Shown: positions 25,402 to 33,395 of the stretch, piece after piece
Layout: every line of letters starts with the position of its first letter
Position numbering within the stretch: the stretch's first letter is position 1
NCBI GenBank assembly: GCA_900544135.1
Contig: UQTU01000002.1
Location: forward strand, 155,667 to 219,666
Length of the DNA stretch: 64,000 nt
Reading direction: 5' to 3'
Source: an uncultured Collinsella sp.
GTDB taxonomy: Bacteria > Actinomycetota > Coriobacteriia > Coriobacteriales > Coriobacteriaceae
The notes under the pieces: model-generated
Databases searched by the model: none
The model's input: only the letters and a program-made list of their open reading frames with translations
Told to the model about the DNA's origin: nothing
Made by a program: the position numbers and the translations under genes

Positions 25402-26340
25402 ATGGTGCAGGGCGCCAAACATATGAAGAGCAATAACGCCGCGGCCAACGGCGGCTCAAGCCCTCAGCCCAAGCCTCAACCAAAGCCCAAGCGCCGCCGC
25501 AAGCGACTGCCGCGCTGGGCCGACCGGCTCATCACCATCGTCATCATCCTTATTGGCGTGGGCCTTATGACTTGGCCGTGGATCTTGGACCGGCTCGAGG
25601 CCTCGGGCGTGTTCAACCAGATCAGCACCGTGTCCAGCACCGTGGACGCGCTATCTGCCGAGGAGCGCGAGCGCATCCTGCTCCAAGCGCGCTCCTTTAA
25701 CGAGCAGCTGGCGGGCGAGGCCACCGAGCTTCCCGCTGACCAGATCGAGCCCTATGCTCAGCAGCTTATCTTTGACCGCGACCCCATGATGAGCTGGGTC
25801 GAGATTCCCTCCATCGACGTGAGTATGCCCATCTACCACGGCACGAGCGAAGAAGTCCTTATGGCGGGCGTCGGCCACCTGGAGGGCACGAGCCTGCCGG
25901 TGGGCGGCACCTCGACGCATTGCGTGCTCACCGCGCACTCGGGCATGCGCAACCTGAGCATGTTCGACGATATCCACTCGCTGGAGCCCGGCGACCTGGT
26001 GCTGCTGCACACCATGAACAAGACGCTCGCCTACAAGATGGTGGACTCCGAGGTGGTGCTGCCCGAGGAGATGGAGTCGCTGACCATCGAGCCCGGCGCC
26101 GACAAGGTGACGCTCGTCACCTGCACGCCCTACGGCGTGAACGACCATCGCCTGCTGGTGCATTGCGTGCGCACCAAGTACAACAAGAAGGACGTCGACA
26201 AACAAAAGTCGCTGGCCGGTCGTCACTGGGGCAAGCGCGAGTTTGCCGTGCTCATCGTGGTCGTAGCCATTGTGCTGTTGCTGCTGGACATCGTGATCCA
26301 CGCGGTTCGCAAGCGCCGCAAGGCCAAGGCCTCGGCATAA
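25402..26340 (+). CDS. Class C (pilin-polymerising) sortase
   Basis: The 312-residue enzyme joins pilin subunits at their sorting signals. It has a Pro/Lys/Arg-rich N-terminal tail, membrane helices at about 43-62 and 283-303, and the catalytic triad H179 (LTAHSG), C241 (TLVTCTPYG) and R250 (NDHRLLV). Two membrane segments and the TLVTCTPYGVN signature place it in class C. A DP pair (D127-P128) lies where class C lids occur. The ribosome site is GAGGAG. It is separated from the pilin genes by about 2 kb holding the small-peptide cassette and an AbiEi-like gene, so it is expressed on its own. Confidence 0.93.
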   Translation: MVQGAKHMKSNNAAANGGSSPQPKPQPKPKRRRKRLPRWADRLITIVIILIGVGLMTWPWILDRLEASGVFNQISTVSSTVDALSAEERERILLQARSFNEQLAGEATELPADQIEPYAQQLIFDRDPMMSWVEIPSIDVSMPIYHGTSEEVLMAGVGHLEGTSLPVGGTSTHCVLTAHSGMRNLSMFDDIHSLEPGDLVLLHTMNKTLAYKMVDSEVVLPEEMESLTIEPGADKVTLVTCTPYGVNDHRLLVHCVRTKYNKKDVDKQKSLAGRHWGKREFAVLIVVVAIVLLLLDIVIHAVRKRRKAKASA

Positions 26341-26354
26341 GACATCGTTCAGAA

Positions 26355-26387
26355 CCACCACAATGGGGACAGGTACCTTTGTGGTGG
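26355..26387. repeat. Palindromic repeat family B, copy 5
   Basis: A 33-bp palindrome, CCACCACAATGG to CCTTTGTGGTGG, 14 nt after the sortase stop and 12 nt before family A copy 4. Confidence 0.85.
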
Positions 26388-26399
26388 TCGGGGGCTTCC

Positions 26400-26463
26400 A
26401 AACCATCACAACATTCGATGAAAATCGCGATTATGACGAAAAGCGTCGAATGTTGTGATGGTT
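26400..26463. repeat. Palindromic repeat family A, copy 4
   Basis: Arms ACCATCACAACATTCGA and a complement with one small change, and the second centre subtype as in copy 3. The remaining 180 nt up to gatC hold only a possible -10 TATACT (26605-26610). Confidence 0.88.
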
Positions 26464-26645
26464 ATCGTTGCGGGCGAGACGGTTTTCGCTATGGGCGGTG
26501 CGGTTTTGCTGCAGAACCGCCAGCCCGCCGCCTGCCAGCCCGCCGCCCACGTTACGTTTTCGCTGCATTTGGGTAAAGCGCCTGCTCCAAGCGGCGTTGC
26601 CTTGTATACTAGAGCGGTTTATCTGTTATGCGGAAGGGAGCGCCT

Positions 26646-26957
26646 ATGGCACTCAGCGAGAAAGACGTGCGCGGCATCGCCGAGTACGCAAAGATCGCAC
26701 TGACCGATGACGAGCTCACCCAGATGACGTCCTACATGAACGACGCCGTCCAGATGCTCGAGCCCGTCTTGCAATATGACTTGCCCGACGTGGAGCCCAC
26801 GTTCCATCCCATCGGAAGCCTTTCCAATGTGATGGGCGATGACCTGCGCGAGCCCGAGCGCGACCTGCCGCTCGACGTGGCGCTCGAAAACGCCGGCAGC
26901 GCGCGCGACCGCTACTTCCGCGTGCCGTCCATTTTGGGAGAGGGGGAGAGCGAGTAA
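26646..26957 (+). CDS. gatC: Aspartyl/glutamyl-tRNA(Asn/Gln) amidotransferase subunit C
   Basis: The 103-residue subunit wraps around GatA and stabilises the complex that converts Glu-tRNA(Gln) or Asp-tRNA(Asn). Family features are the opening LSEKDVRGIAEYAKIALTDDEL and the ending RDRYFRVPSIL. The start at 26646 follows GGAAGGGAGCG. Its stop overlaps the gatA start by one base (TAATG). Confidence 0.93.
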   Translation: MALSEKDVRGIAEYAKIALTDDELTQMTSYMNDAVQMLEPVLQYDLPDVEPTFHPIGSLSNVMGDDLREPERDLPLDVALENAGSARDRYFRVPSILGEGESE

Positions 26958-28471
26958 TGAAGCTCAATCTCGATCGATTCACGGCCGCGCAGCTGGCCGA
27001 GCACGTTGCCGCCGGCGATTTCTCTGCTACCGAGGTCGCGCAGGCCTCGCTCGAGGCCATCGAGGCGCGCGAGGGCGGAGTCCAAGCATTTCTGCAGGTG
27101 GCGCCCGAGCTCGCGCTTGAGGCTGCTGCCAAAATCGACGCCCGTCGCGCTGCCGGCGAGGCCCTGCCCCCGCTTGCGGGCGTGCCGCTGGCCATTAAGG
27201 ACAACATGAACCTCGTGGGCACGCGTACCACCTGTGCTTCCCGCATGCTCGAGAACTACCAGAGCGTCTACACCGCCACCTGCGTCCAGCGCATGCTCGA
27301 TGCTGGCTGCCTGCCCATGGGCAAGGCCAACATGGACGAGTTTGCCTTTGGCAGCTCTACCGAGAGCTCGGCGTTCCACCGCACCAACAACCCCTGGGAT
27401 ACCGAGCGCGTGCCTGGCGGCTCCTCGGGCGGCTCCGCTGCCGCCGTCGCCGCGGGCGAGGTCGCGCTCTCGCTGGGCTCGGACACCGGCGGCTCCATTC
27501 GCCAGCCGGCGTCGCTGTGCGGCGTGGTGGGCTTTAAGCCCACGTATGGCGCCGTGAGCCGTTACGGCGTGGTTGCCTTTGGCTCGTCGCTGGACCAGGT
27601 TGGCCCCTTTGGCCGCACGGTCGAGGACGTCGCGCTGGCCATGAACGCGCTTACCGGCGCGGGCCACGATCCGTACGACTGCACCAGCCAGGATTGCGCC
27701 GTCGACTTTACCGAGCATCTCAACGACTGCATCGAGGACAAGCGCGTGGGCATTATCCCTGCGTTTATGGAGGCCGAGGGCCTGACGCCCGAGGTCAAGG
27801 CTGCTGTTCAGCGCGCCGCCCAGGAGCTGCAGAACCAGGGCGCCGAGCTGGTCGAGGTCGACCTGCCGCACCTGGACGCCGCCATCGCCGCCTACTACGT
27901 CATCGGCCCGGCCGAGGCGTTCTCCAACCTGGCCCGTTTCGACGGCATTCGCTACGGCTATCAGGAGGAGGGCTGCGCCAACCTTTCCGACCAGAGCTCG
28001 CTCAGCCGCGCCCACGGCTTTGGTGCCGAGGCCAAGCGCCGTCAGATGCTCGGCGCCTACCTGCTGAGCTCGGGCGTGTACGACAAGTATTACTACGCTG
28101 CACAAAAGGCCCGCACGCTCATCACACGGGACTACGACGCCGCGTATGCCAAGGTGGACACCATCCTCATGCCCGCCTCGCCGCGCACGGCCTTTAAGTT
28201 TGGCGAGATCAGCGACCCCACGCAGATGTATCTCTCCGACCTGTACACCATCTCGCTCAACATTTGCGGAAACGGCGGTATCTCGGTGCCGCTGGGCCTG
28301 GGCGAGGACAGCAAGCTGCCCGTTTCTGCCCAGCTGGTTGGTCCGGCCTTTAAGGACCGTCAGCTGCTCACATTTGCCCGCGCCCTGGAGCGCGGCTTTG
28401 TCGATGCCGCCACGGGTGCGCCCGCGCTTTCCGTCGCGCCCGATTTTGCCGGGAAGGGGGGCGAGCTGTAA
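26957..28471 (+). CDS. gatA: Glutamyl-tRNA(Gln) amidotransferase subunit A
   Basis: This 504-residue amidase-signature enzyme releases ammonia from glutamine for the transamidation carried out by GatB. The Ser-cisSer-Lys site is visible as K81 (LAIKDNMN), S156 (GGSSGGSAAA) and S180 (SDTGGSIRQPAS). Length is normal for GatA. It is coupled by one-base overlaps to gatC upstream and gatB downstream. Confidence 0.95.
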   Translation: MKLNLDRFTAAQLAEHVAAGDFSATEVAQASLEAIEAREGGVQAFLQVAPELALEAAAKIDARRAAGEALPPLAGVPLAIKDNMNLVGTRTTCASRMLENYQSVYTATCVQRMLDAGCLPMGKANMDEFAFGSSTESSAFHRTNNPWDTERVPGGSSGGSAAAVAAGEVALSLGSDTGGSIRQPASLCGVVGFKPTYGAVSRYGVVAFGSSLDQVGPFGRTVEDVALAMNALTGAGHDPYDCTSQDCAVDFTEHLNDCIEDKRVGIIPAFMEAEGLTPEVKAAVQRAAQELQNQGAELVEVDLPHLDAAIAAYYVIGPAEAFSNLARFDGIRYGYQEEGCANLSDQSSLSRAHGFGAEAKRRQMLGAYLLSSGVYDKYYYAAQKARTLITRDYDAAYAKVDTILMPASPRTAFKFGEISDPTQMYLSDLYTISLNICGNGGISVPLGLGEDSKLPVSAQLVGPAFKDRQLLTFARALERGFVDAATGAPALSVAPDFAGKGGEL

Positions 28472-30147
28472 TGAAGGAGCTTTCCGAGGTCCTGCAGGAT
28501 TGGGAGGCCGTGATCGGCCTGGAGATCCATACCGAGCTCACCGCACTCGATACCAAGATGTTCTGCAACTGCAAGCTCAGCCACGATGACGAGCCCAACG
28601 CCAACGTGTGCCCGGTGTGTCTGGGCCTGCCCGGCGCCCTGCCGGTGCCCAACAAGCGCGCTATCGAGAGCATTGTCAAGGCCGGCCTCGCCACCAACTG
28701 CGAGATCCAGCGCCACTCGATGTTCTATCGCAAGCACTACTTCTACCCCGACATGGCCAAGAACTTCCAAACCACGCAGGGCCCGGTCGCTTTTGCCATG
28801 TACGGTCACCTGGACCTGGACGTGACCGGTCGCGGTGCCGCCGAGCGCCCCGACTGCGCGTTTGGCGAGGCCGAGGCCCAGAGCCTGGCGAGCGCTTCGG
28901 CCAACGCCGAGGGTCTGTCCACGTCCATGACGTCGACCATGCGCGAGGGCAACCAGCGTGCCGGCCATCTGGCCAGCTACGACGCGTCCAACCTGCAGAT
29001 GCCCGAGCGCCGCGAGGACGGTTCCTACACGGTGCCCATCCGCATCCTGCGCATCCACATGGAGGAGGACGCCGCTAAGATGGTCCACGTGGGCGGCGCC
29101 GAGGGCCGCATTACCGCCGCGGCCGAGTCGCTCGTCGACTACAACCGCTGCGGCACGCCTTTGATTGAGCTCGTGACTGAGCCCGATCTGCGCACACCCG
29201 AGGAGGCGCGCCTGTTTATGGAAAAGCTCCGTCGCATCTTTGTGACGCTGGGTATTTCCGACTGCTCCATGGAGAAGGGTTCCATGCGCTGCGACGGCAA
29301 CGTGAGCCTGCGCCGCCGCGGCGAGACCAAGCTGGGCACCAAGACCGAGCTTAAGAACCTCAACTCGTTTAAGAGCCTGCACGACGGCCTTGCCTACGAG
29401 ATCTGCCGCCAGGCCGAGGTGCTCGAGGAGGGCGGCATTATCTACCAGGAGACCCGCCACTGGGAGCCTAGCCGCAAGCGCACCGTTGTCATGCGTGTGA
29501 AGGAAACGGCAGACGACTATCGTCTGTTCCCCGACCCCGATCTGGCACCGTTCGATCTGGACGATGAGTTTATCGACCGCTGCCGTGGCGAGATCCCCGA
29601 GCTGCCCGATGCCAAGCGCGCCCGCTTTGAGGCCGACTTTGGCATTAAGGCGGCCGATGCCGAGCAAATCGCCGGCGACCCCGAGTTTGCCGAGTTTTTT
29701 GAGGCCGCCGCTGCCGGTATGGCTGGCAAGGAGGCCCAGACGGTCGCTAACCTGCTGGTCAACGAGATGATCGCCTACCTTAAGGGCGCGGGCGTGTCGC
29801 TCGCCGAATCCGGCATCGCGCCGACTCAGGTGGCAGCCCTTGCCAAGCTGCTGGCGACCGATGCCATCAGCTCCAACCAGGCGCACGAGGTCTTTGAGGC
29901 TATGGCCCAGACCGGTGACGATCCCAACAAGATCGTCGACGAGCGCGGCATGCGTCAGGTGAGCGATGCCGGCGCGCTGCAGCCGATCGTGGACGAGGTG
30001 CTGGCAAACTGTGCCGATCAGGCGCAGCAGTATCGTGACGGCAACCAGAAGGTCATCGGCTTTTTGGTGGGCCAGTGCATGAAAGCGAGCCGCGGCAAGG
30101 GCAACCCGAAGCTCTTCAACGAGTTGCTGAGAACGTCGCTCTCGTAA
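28471..30147 (+). CDS. gatB: Aspartyl/glutamyl-tRNA(Asn/Gln) amidotransferase subunit B
   Basis: GatB activates the tRNA-bound Glu or Asp and accepts ammonia from GatA. Family features are the opening VIGLEIHTEL, zinc-site cysteines in MFCNCK and NVCPVCLGLPG, and YNRCGTPLIELVTEPD. At 558 residues it is longer than the usual 475-500; the extra length is spread through the middle (a loop near 130-165) and the C-terminal YqeY-like tail. It is the last gene of gatCAB; a nested palindromic element starts 3 nt after its stop. Confidence 0.94.
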   Translation: MKELSEVLQDWEAVIGLEIHTELTALDTKMFCNCKLSHDDEPNANVCPVCLGLPGALPVPNKRAIESIVKAGLATNCEIQRHSMFYRKHYFYPDMAKNFQTTQGPVAFAMYGHLDLDVTGRGAAERPDCAFGEAEAQSLASASANAEGLSTSMTSTMREGNQRAGHLASYDASNLQMPERREDGSYTVPIRILRIHMEEDAAKMVHVGGAEGRITAAAESLVDYNRCGTPLIELVTEPDLRTPEEARLFMEKLRRIFVTLGISDCSMEKGSMRCDGNVSLRRRGETKLGTKTELKNLNSFKSLHDGLAYEICRQAEVLEEGGIIYQETRHWEPSRKRTVVMRVKETADDYRLFPDPDLAPFDLDDEFIDRCRGEIPELPDAKRARFEADFGIKAADAEQIAGDPEFAEFFEAAAAGMAGKEAQTVANLLVNEMIAYLKGAGVSLAESGIAPTQVAALAKLLATDAISSNQAHEVFEAMAQTGDDPNKIVDERGMRQVSDAGALQPIVDEVLANCADQAQQYRDGNQKVIGFLVGQCMKASRGKGNPKLFNELLRTSLS

Positions 30148-30150
30148 ACG

Positions 30151-30286
30151 GGAACCGAGGGGCCGGGCGCAGGGCCTTGCCTCTCAATTTCGGACAGTCC
30201 TGACTCACGACGGAGGCGCCACTGGCGCCTCCTGTTCGTGCGGAACTCATTGAGAGGCAAGGCCCTGCGCCCGGCCCCTCGGTTCC
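30151..30286 (+). repeat. Nested palindromic element E, copy 1 (3' of gatB)
   Basis: Outer arms are a perfect 38-bp inverted repeat (30151-30188 and 30249-30286). The 60-nt interior has TCGGACAGTCCTGACTC, then a perfect hairpin GGAGGCGCC-ACT-GGCGCCTCC, then TCGTGCGGAACTC. The same two conserved blocks around a different hairpin and with different outer arms occur at 50114-50247. No T-run follows, so it is not an ordinary terminator. It fills most of the 305-nt gap after gatB; the rest holds a terminator and a family C palindrome. Confidence 0.9.
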
Positions 30287-30334
30287 GTGACGACTCGGCC
30301 GTTCGGGTCAGGCGGGCTGAATGGAATAGAGTGA

Positions 30335-30365
30335 ATGGGCGCGCCGTTGGCGCGCCCATTTTTGT
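30335..30365 (+). terminator. Rho-independent terminator of gatCAB
   Basis: A perfect 11-bp stem ATGGGCGCGCC/GGCGCGCCCAT with loop GTT and a following TTTTTG. Confidence 0.9.
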
Positions 30366-30369
30366 GCGG

Positions 30370-30396
30370 GTGACAAAGGGGCAGTCCCTTTGTCAC
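30370..30396. repeat. Palindromic repeat family C, copy 1
   Basis: GTGACAAAGGG-GCAGT-CCCTTTGTCAC followed by ATTG. A second copy is at 35161; a partial one (GCCGTCCCTTTGTCGC) lies near 30432. Confidence 0.8.
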
Positions 30397-30452
30397 ATTG
30401 CAAATGGTCTTCCCTGCTTGTGGGACTTATGGGCCGTCCCTTTGTCGCCTCT

Positions 30453-31457
30453 TTATTGATGCTGGGAGCGCCAGGCGGTGGGGGTGGTGCCGGTGTGTTG
30501 CTTGAAGGCTTGGGCGAAGGCGGCCTGCTGAGGGTAGCCTAGACGCTCTGCCACCTGCGCTATCGTGAGCGAGCTATCGGCCAAAAGGTCCTGTGCTCGC
30601 TCCATACGGCGTCTGCGAATGTAGGCGCCCAGGGATTCGCCAGTTTGGGCCTTAAAGGTGGCGCATAGTTTGGAGCGGCTTGTGTAGAGCCTTTCGGCCA
30701 CTTCGTTGACACCCACACGCCTGCCTTTGTCGAGCGCGCACTCAATCATCGCCGTCGCTTCCTCGGCAATGGTCACGCTGACGCGTGTGCCTGCCGCCTG
30801 CTGCGCCCGCTTGTGGGCTGCGCGTGAGCATGCAAGCTCGGCGACCATGGCCTCCACAATGCCCTGCATATAGACATGTCCGCCTACGGCGTGGGCGCGG
30901 TCCTCGTTAATTTTGCGCAGCGTGTGGCAGATGGCAGATACTGCCTCCTCGTGCCACGACTCGGCAAACGCCTCAAAGACTCCCGCGAACTCGGCGGGAT
31001 AGCGATGCTCCAACTCGTCAAAATAACCGGGCAAAAAGAGGACCGAGCGCGAGTGGTAGAGCTGCCCTGCAAACAGCGGGCTTAGCTCCTCGCCGCAGCT
31101 GTCTTGGACAAAGCTGCAGACCGCGCTGTTCGGCCACGGCCCATGCAGCGGCTTGAGGTTCGCAGGCGTTATGCCGACTTCGGGCATGCATATGAGCGTG
31201 GGCGCGCTGACTTCGCTCACGCATGCGTACGGTTCGGGTGTGTATTCGGCCAGGTACATATCGTGCGTCGGGGTAATGAAATGCTCCATGACGATGCAGG
31301 TGGGGGAGAGGGGCATGATCCATGCGCGGCCGTGCGCCCGGTCGTTTGCCACCTCGCCGGTAAAGACGGCGCCCTTGCCGGTAAGCTCCAGGCCAAACTG
31401 TTCAAACTGCGGTGCGTAGAGCTCGGTTATGTCGGTCGCTGCCCGCCGTATTTGCAA
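30453..31457 (-). CDS. AraC-family transcriptional regulator
   Basis: The 334-residue protein has a C-terminal AraC/XylS double helix-turn-helix (about 235-330; NEVAERLYTSRSKLCATFKA and LTIAQVAERLGYPQQAAFAQAFKQHTG). The N-terminal 220 residues are a ligand-sensing domain without a clear match. The start is a TTG at 31457 behind AAAGGGACG. It is divergent from the paired ABC exporter genes, which it most likely controls, as in many metallophore or toxin export loci. Confidence 0.85.
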   Translation of the reverse strand: MQIRRAATDITELYAPQFEQFGLELTGKGAVFTGEVANDRAHGRAWIMPLSPTCIVMEHFITPTHDMYLAEYTPEPYACVSEVSAPTLICMPEVGITPANLKPLHGPWPNSAVCSFVQDSCGEELSPLFAGQLYHSRSVLFLPGYFDELEHRYPAEFAGVFEAFAESWHEEAVSAICHTLRKINEDRAHAVGGHVYMQGIVEAMVAELACSRAAHKRAQQAAGTRVSVTIAEEATAMIECALDKGRRVGVNEVAERLYTSRSKLCATFKAQTGESLGAYIRRRRMERAQDLLADSSLTIAQVAERLGYPQQAAFAQAFKQHTGTTPTAWRSQHQ

Positions 31458-31501
31458 AAGCGTCCCTTTCCTTTGCAGAAACGTCCACGCCTGGCTCGAT
31501 T

Positions 31502-31517
31502 GTGAGCCATGGCTAAC
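31502..31517. promoter_or_regulatory. Palindromic operator shared with the P-type ATPase operon, copy 1
   Basis: GTGAGCCATGGCTAAC, in the divergent region between the AraC gene and the ABC exporter. The core AGCCATGGCT is repeated at 35221-35240. It resembles DtxR/IdeR/MntR-type metal boxes in style only. Confidence 0.5.
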
Positions 31518-31571
31518 ACATCAATGATAAGTTCATTACGGTTAACTCTCAAGCCGTTAGAAGGGAATCTC

Positions 31572-33395
31572 ATGGCAAAGGGGTCAAAAAGGGAAGGCGG
31601 CGGTATCGGCGAGCTGCTTGCATATGCCGGCGACCGCAAATTCCTAACGTATTTGGGCATGGCTCTCTCGGCGCTCTCGCAGCTGCTGAGCTTTGGCCCG
31701 TTCGTGTGCATTTGGCTTGTCGCGCGCGATCTGATCGCCGTGGCGCCTAACTGGAGCGAAGCCTGCGGCATCGCGACGTATGGCTGGTGGGCCGTGGGGT
31801 TTGCGCTGGCAAGCATCGTGGTCTATTTCGTGGGGCTCATGTGCACGCACCTGTCTGCGTTTCGCTGCGCGTCCAATATTCGCAAGACTACGAGCGAGCA
31901 CCTGCTTAAGCTGCCGCTTGGCTACTTTGACACACACGCCACCGGTGAGCTGCGCCGTATCGTAGACGGATGCGCCGCCTCCACCGAGACCCTGCTCGCG
32001 CACATGCTACCCGATATCGCCGGCGCCACCGCCATGGTCGCAGGTCTGCTCGTGCTGCTTTTCGCCCTCGATTGGCGCTTGGGCGCGGCATGCCTTATCT
32101 CGGTCGCCGTTTCGCTTGGCGCCATGGCCACCATGATGAGCGGCAAGGGCGCCGAGTTCATGAAGGCCTACATGGGCGCGCTGGTCAAGATGAACAAGAC
32201 CGGTACCGAATACGTACGCGGCATTCCCGTGGTCAAGGTGTTTCAGCAGACGGTCTATTCCTTTAAGGCGTTCCACGACGCGATCGCCGAATACGCCGAC
32301 ATGGCGCAAAGCTATGCGGGCACGTTTTGCCGAGGTCCGCAGGTACTCAACCTTACCGCGCTCAATGGTCTTGTGACATTCCTGTTGCCCGTGGCGTTAC
32401 TGTTGGCGCCGGGCGAGACGGACTTCGCGCATTTTATGGCCAACTTCACGTTTTACGCGTTATTTTCGGCCGTGGTACCGACGGCCATGACCAAGCTTAT
32501 GTTTGTGGGCGAGGCGTCTCAGATGAGTGCCGATTCGCTGGCGCGCATCCGAAGCGTTATGGATTCCAAACAGCTCTCCGTACCTGCCCAGCCCAAGCAC
32601 CCTGTTGGCAGCGATGTGCGCTTTGAGGACGTGAGCTTTACCTACGAGGGTGCCGAAGCGCCTGCCGTCGATCATGTGAGCTTTAGCGTTCCCGCAGGCA
32701 GCACCCTTGCGTTGGTTGGTCCCTCGGGCGGCGGTAAGTCAACCTGCGCAAGCCTGATCCCGCGTTTTTGGGATGTTTGTTCGGGTCGCGTGCTCGTGGG
32801 CGGCGTAGACGTTCGCGATATGGATCCGCACGAGCTCATGGACCAGGTCGCCTTCGTGTTCCAGACCAACCAGCTGTTCCGGCAAACACTTGCCGATAAC
32901 GTGCGCGCTTCCAAGCCTACGGCCACTGACGACGAAGTGCGTGCGGCCCTCTCCGCAGCTCAGTGCGACGACATTGTGGCCAAGCTTCCACAGGGCATCA
33001 ATACCATGCTCGGTGCCGGCGGAGCATATCTTTCGGGCGGCGAGGTCCAGCGCGTGGCACTCGCCCGCGCGATCCTTAAAGACGCGCCTATCGTGGTGCT
33101 CGATGAGGCCACGGCGTTTGCCGACCCCGAGAACGAGGCGCTCATCCAGCGTGCCTTTAGCAAGCTGGCGGCGGGTCGCACAGTCATTATGATCGCGCAC
33201 CGGCTTTCGACTGTAGTGGGGGCCGACAAGATCGTGGTGCTCAATCAGGGTAGCGTGCAGGAGGCCGGCACCCATGCCGAGTTGCTGTCCCAAGAGGGTC
33301 TGTATGCCAAGATGTGGGCCGAATACGAACAGGCCGCGAGCTGGAAGATCACTGCCGCCGCAGATGCCGCCGTCACGAAGGGAGGCGAGGCCTAA
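31572..33395 (+). CDS. ABC exporter half-transporter (membrane + ATPase), subunit 1
   Basis: The 607-residue protein has six membrane helices followed by an ATPase domain: Walker A GPSGGGKST near residue 383, signature LSGGEVQR, Walker B VVLDEATAFAD, and an H-loop His in MIAHRLS. The start at 31572 follows AGAAGGGAATC. Its stop abuts the start of a second exporter with no gap, so the two probably form a heterodimer. Two-gene exporters with an AraC regulator are common for siderophore or peptide export and drug efflux. A palindromic operator shared with a metal-ATPase operon points toward metals. Confidence 0.88.
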   Translation: MAKGSKREGGGIGELLAYAGDRKFLTYLGMALSALSQLLSFGPFVCIWLVARDLIAVAPNWSEACGIATYGWWAVGFALASIVVYFVGLMCTHLSAFRCASNIRKTTSEHLLKLPLGYFDTHATGELRRIVDGCAASTETLLAHMLPDIAGATAMVAGLLVLLFALDWRLGAACLISVAVSLGAMATMMSGKGAEFMKAYMGALVKMNKTGTEYVRGIPVVKVFQQTVYSFKAFHDAIAEYADMAQSYAGTFCRGPQVLNLTALNGLVTFLLPVALLLAPGETDFAHFMANFTFYALFSAVVPTAMTKLMFVGEASQMSADSLARIRSVMDSKQLSVPAQPKHPVGSDVRFEDVSFTYEGAEAPAVDHVSFSVPAGSTLALVGPSGGGKSTCASLIPRFWDVCSGRVLVGGVDVRDMDPHELMDQVAFVFQTNQLFRQTLADNVRASKPTATDDEVRAALSAAQCDDIVAKLPQGINTMLGAGGAYLSGGEVQRVALARAILKDAPIVVLDEATAFADPENEALIQRAFSKLAAGRTVIMIAHRLSTVVGADKIVVLNQGSVQEAGTHAELLSQEGLYAKMWAEYEQAASWKITAAADAAVTKGGEA

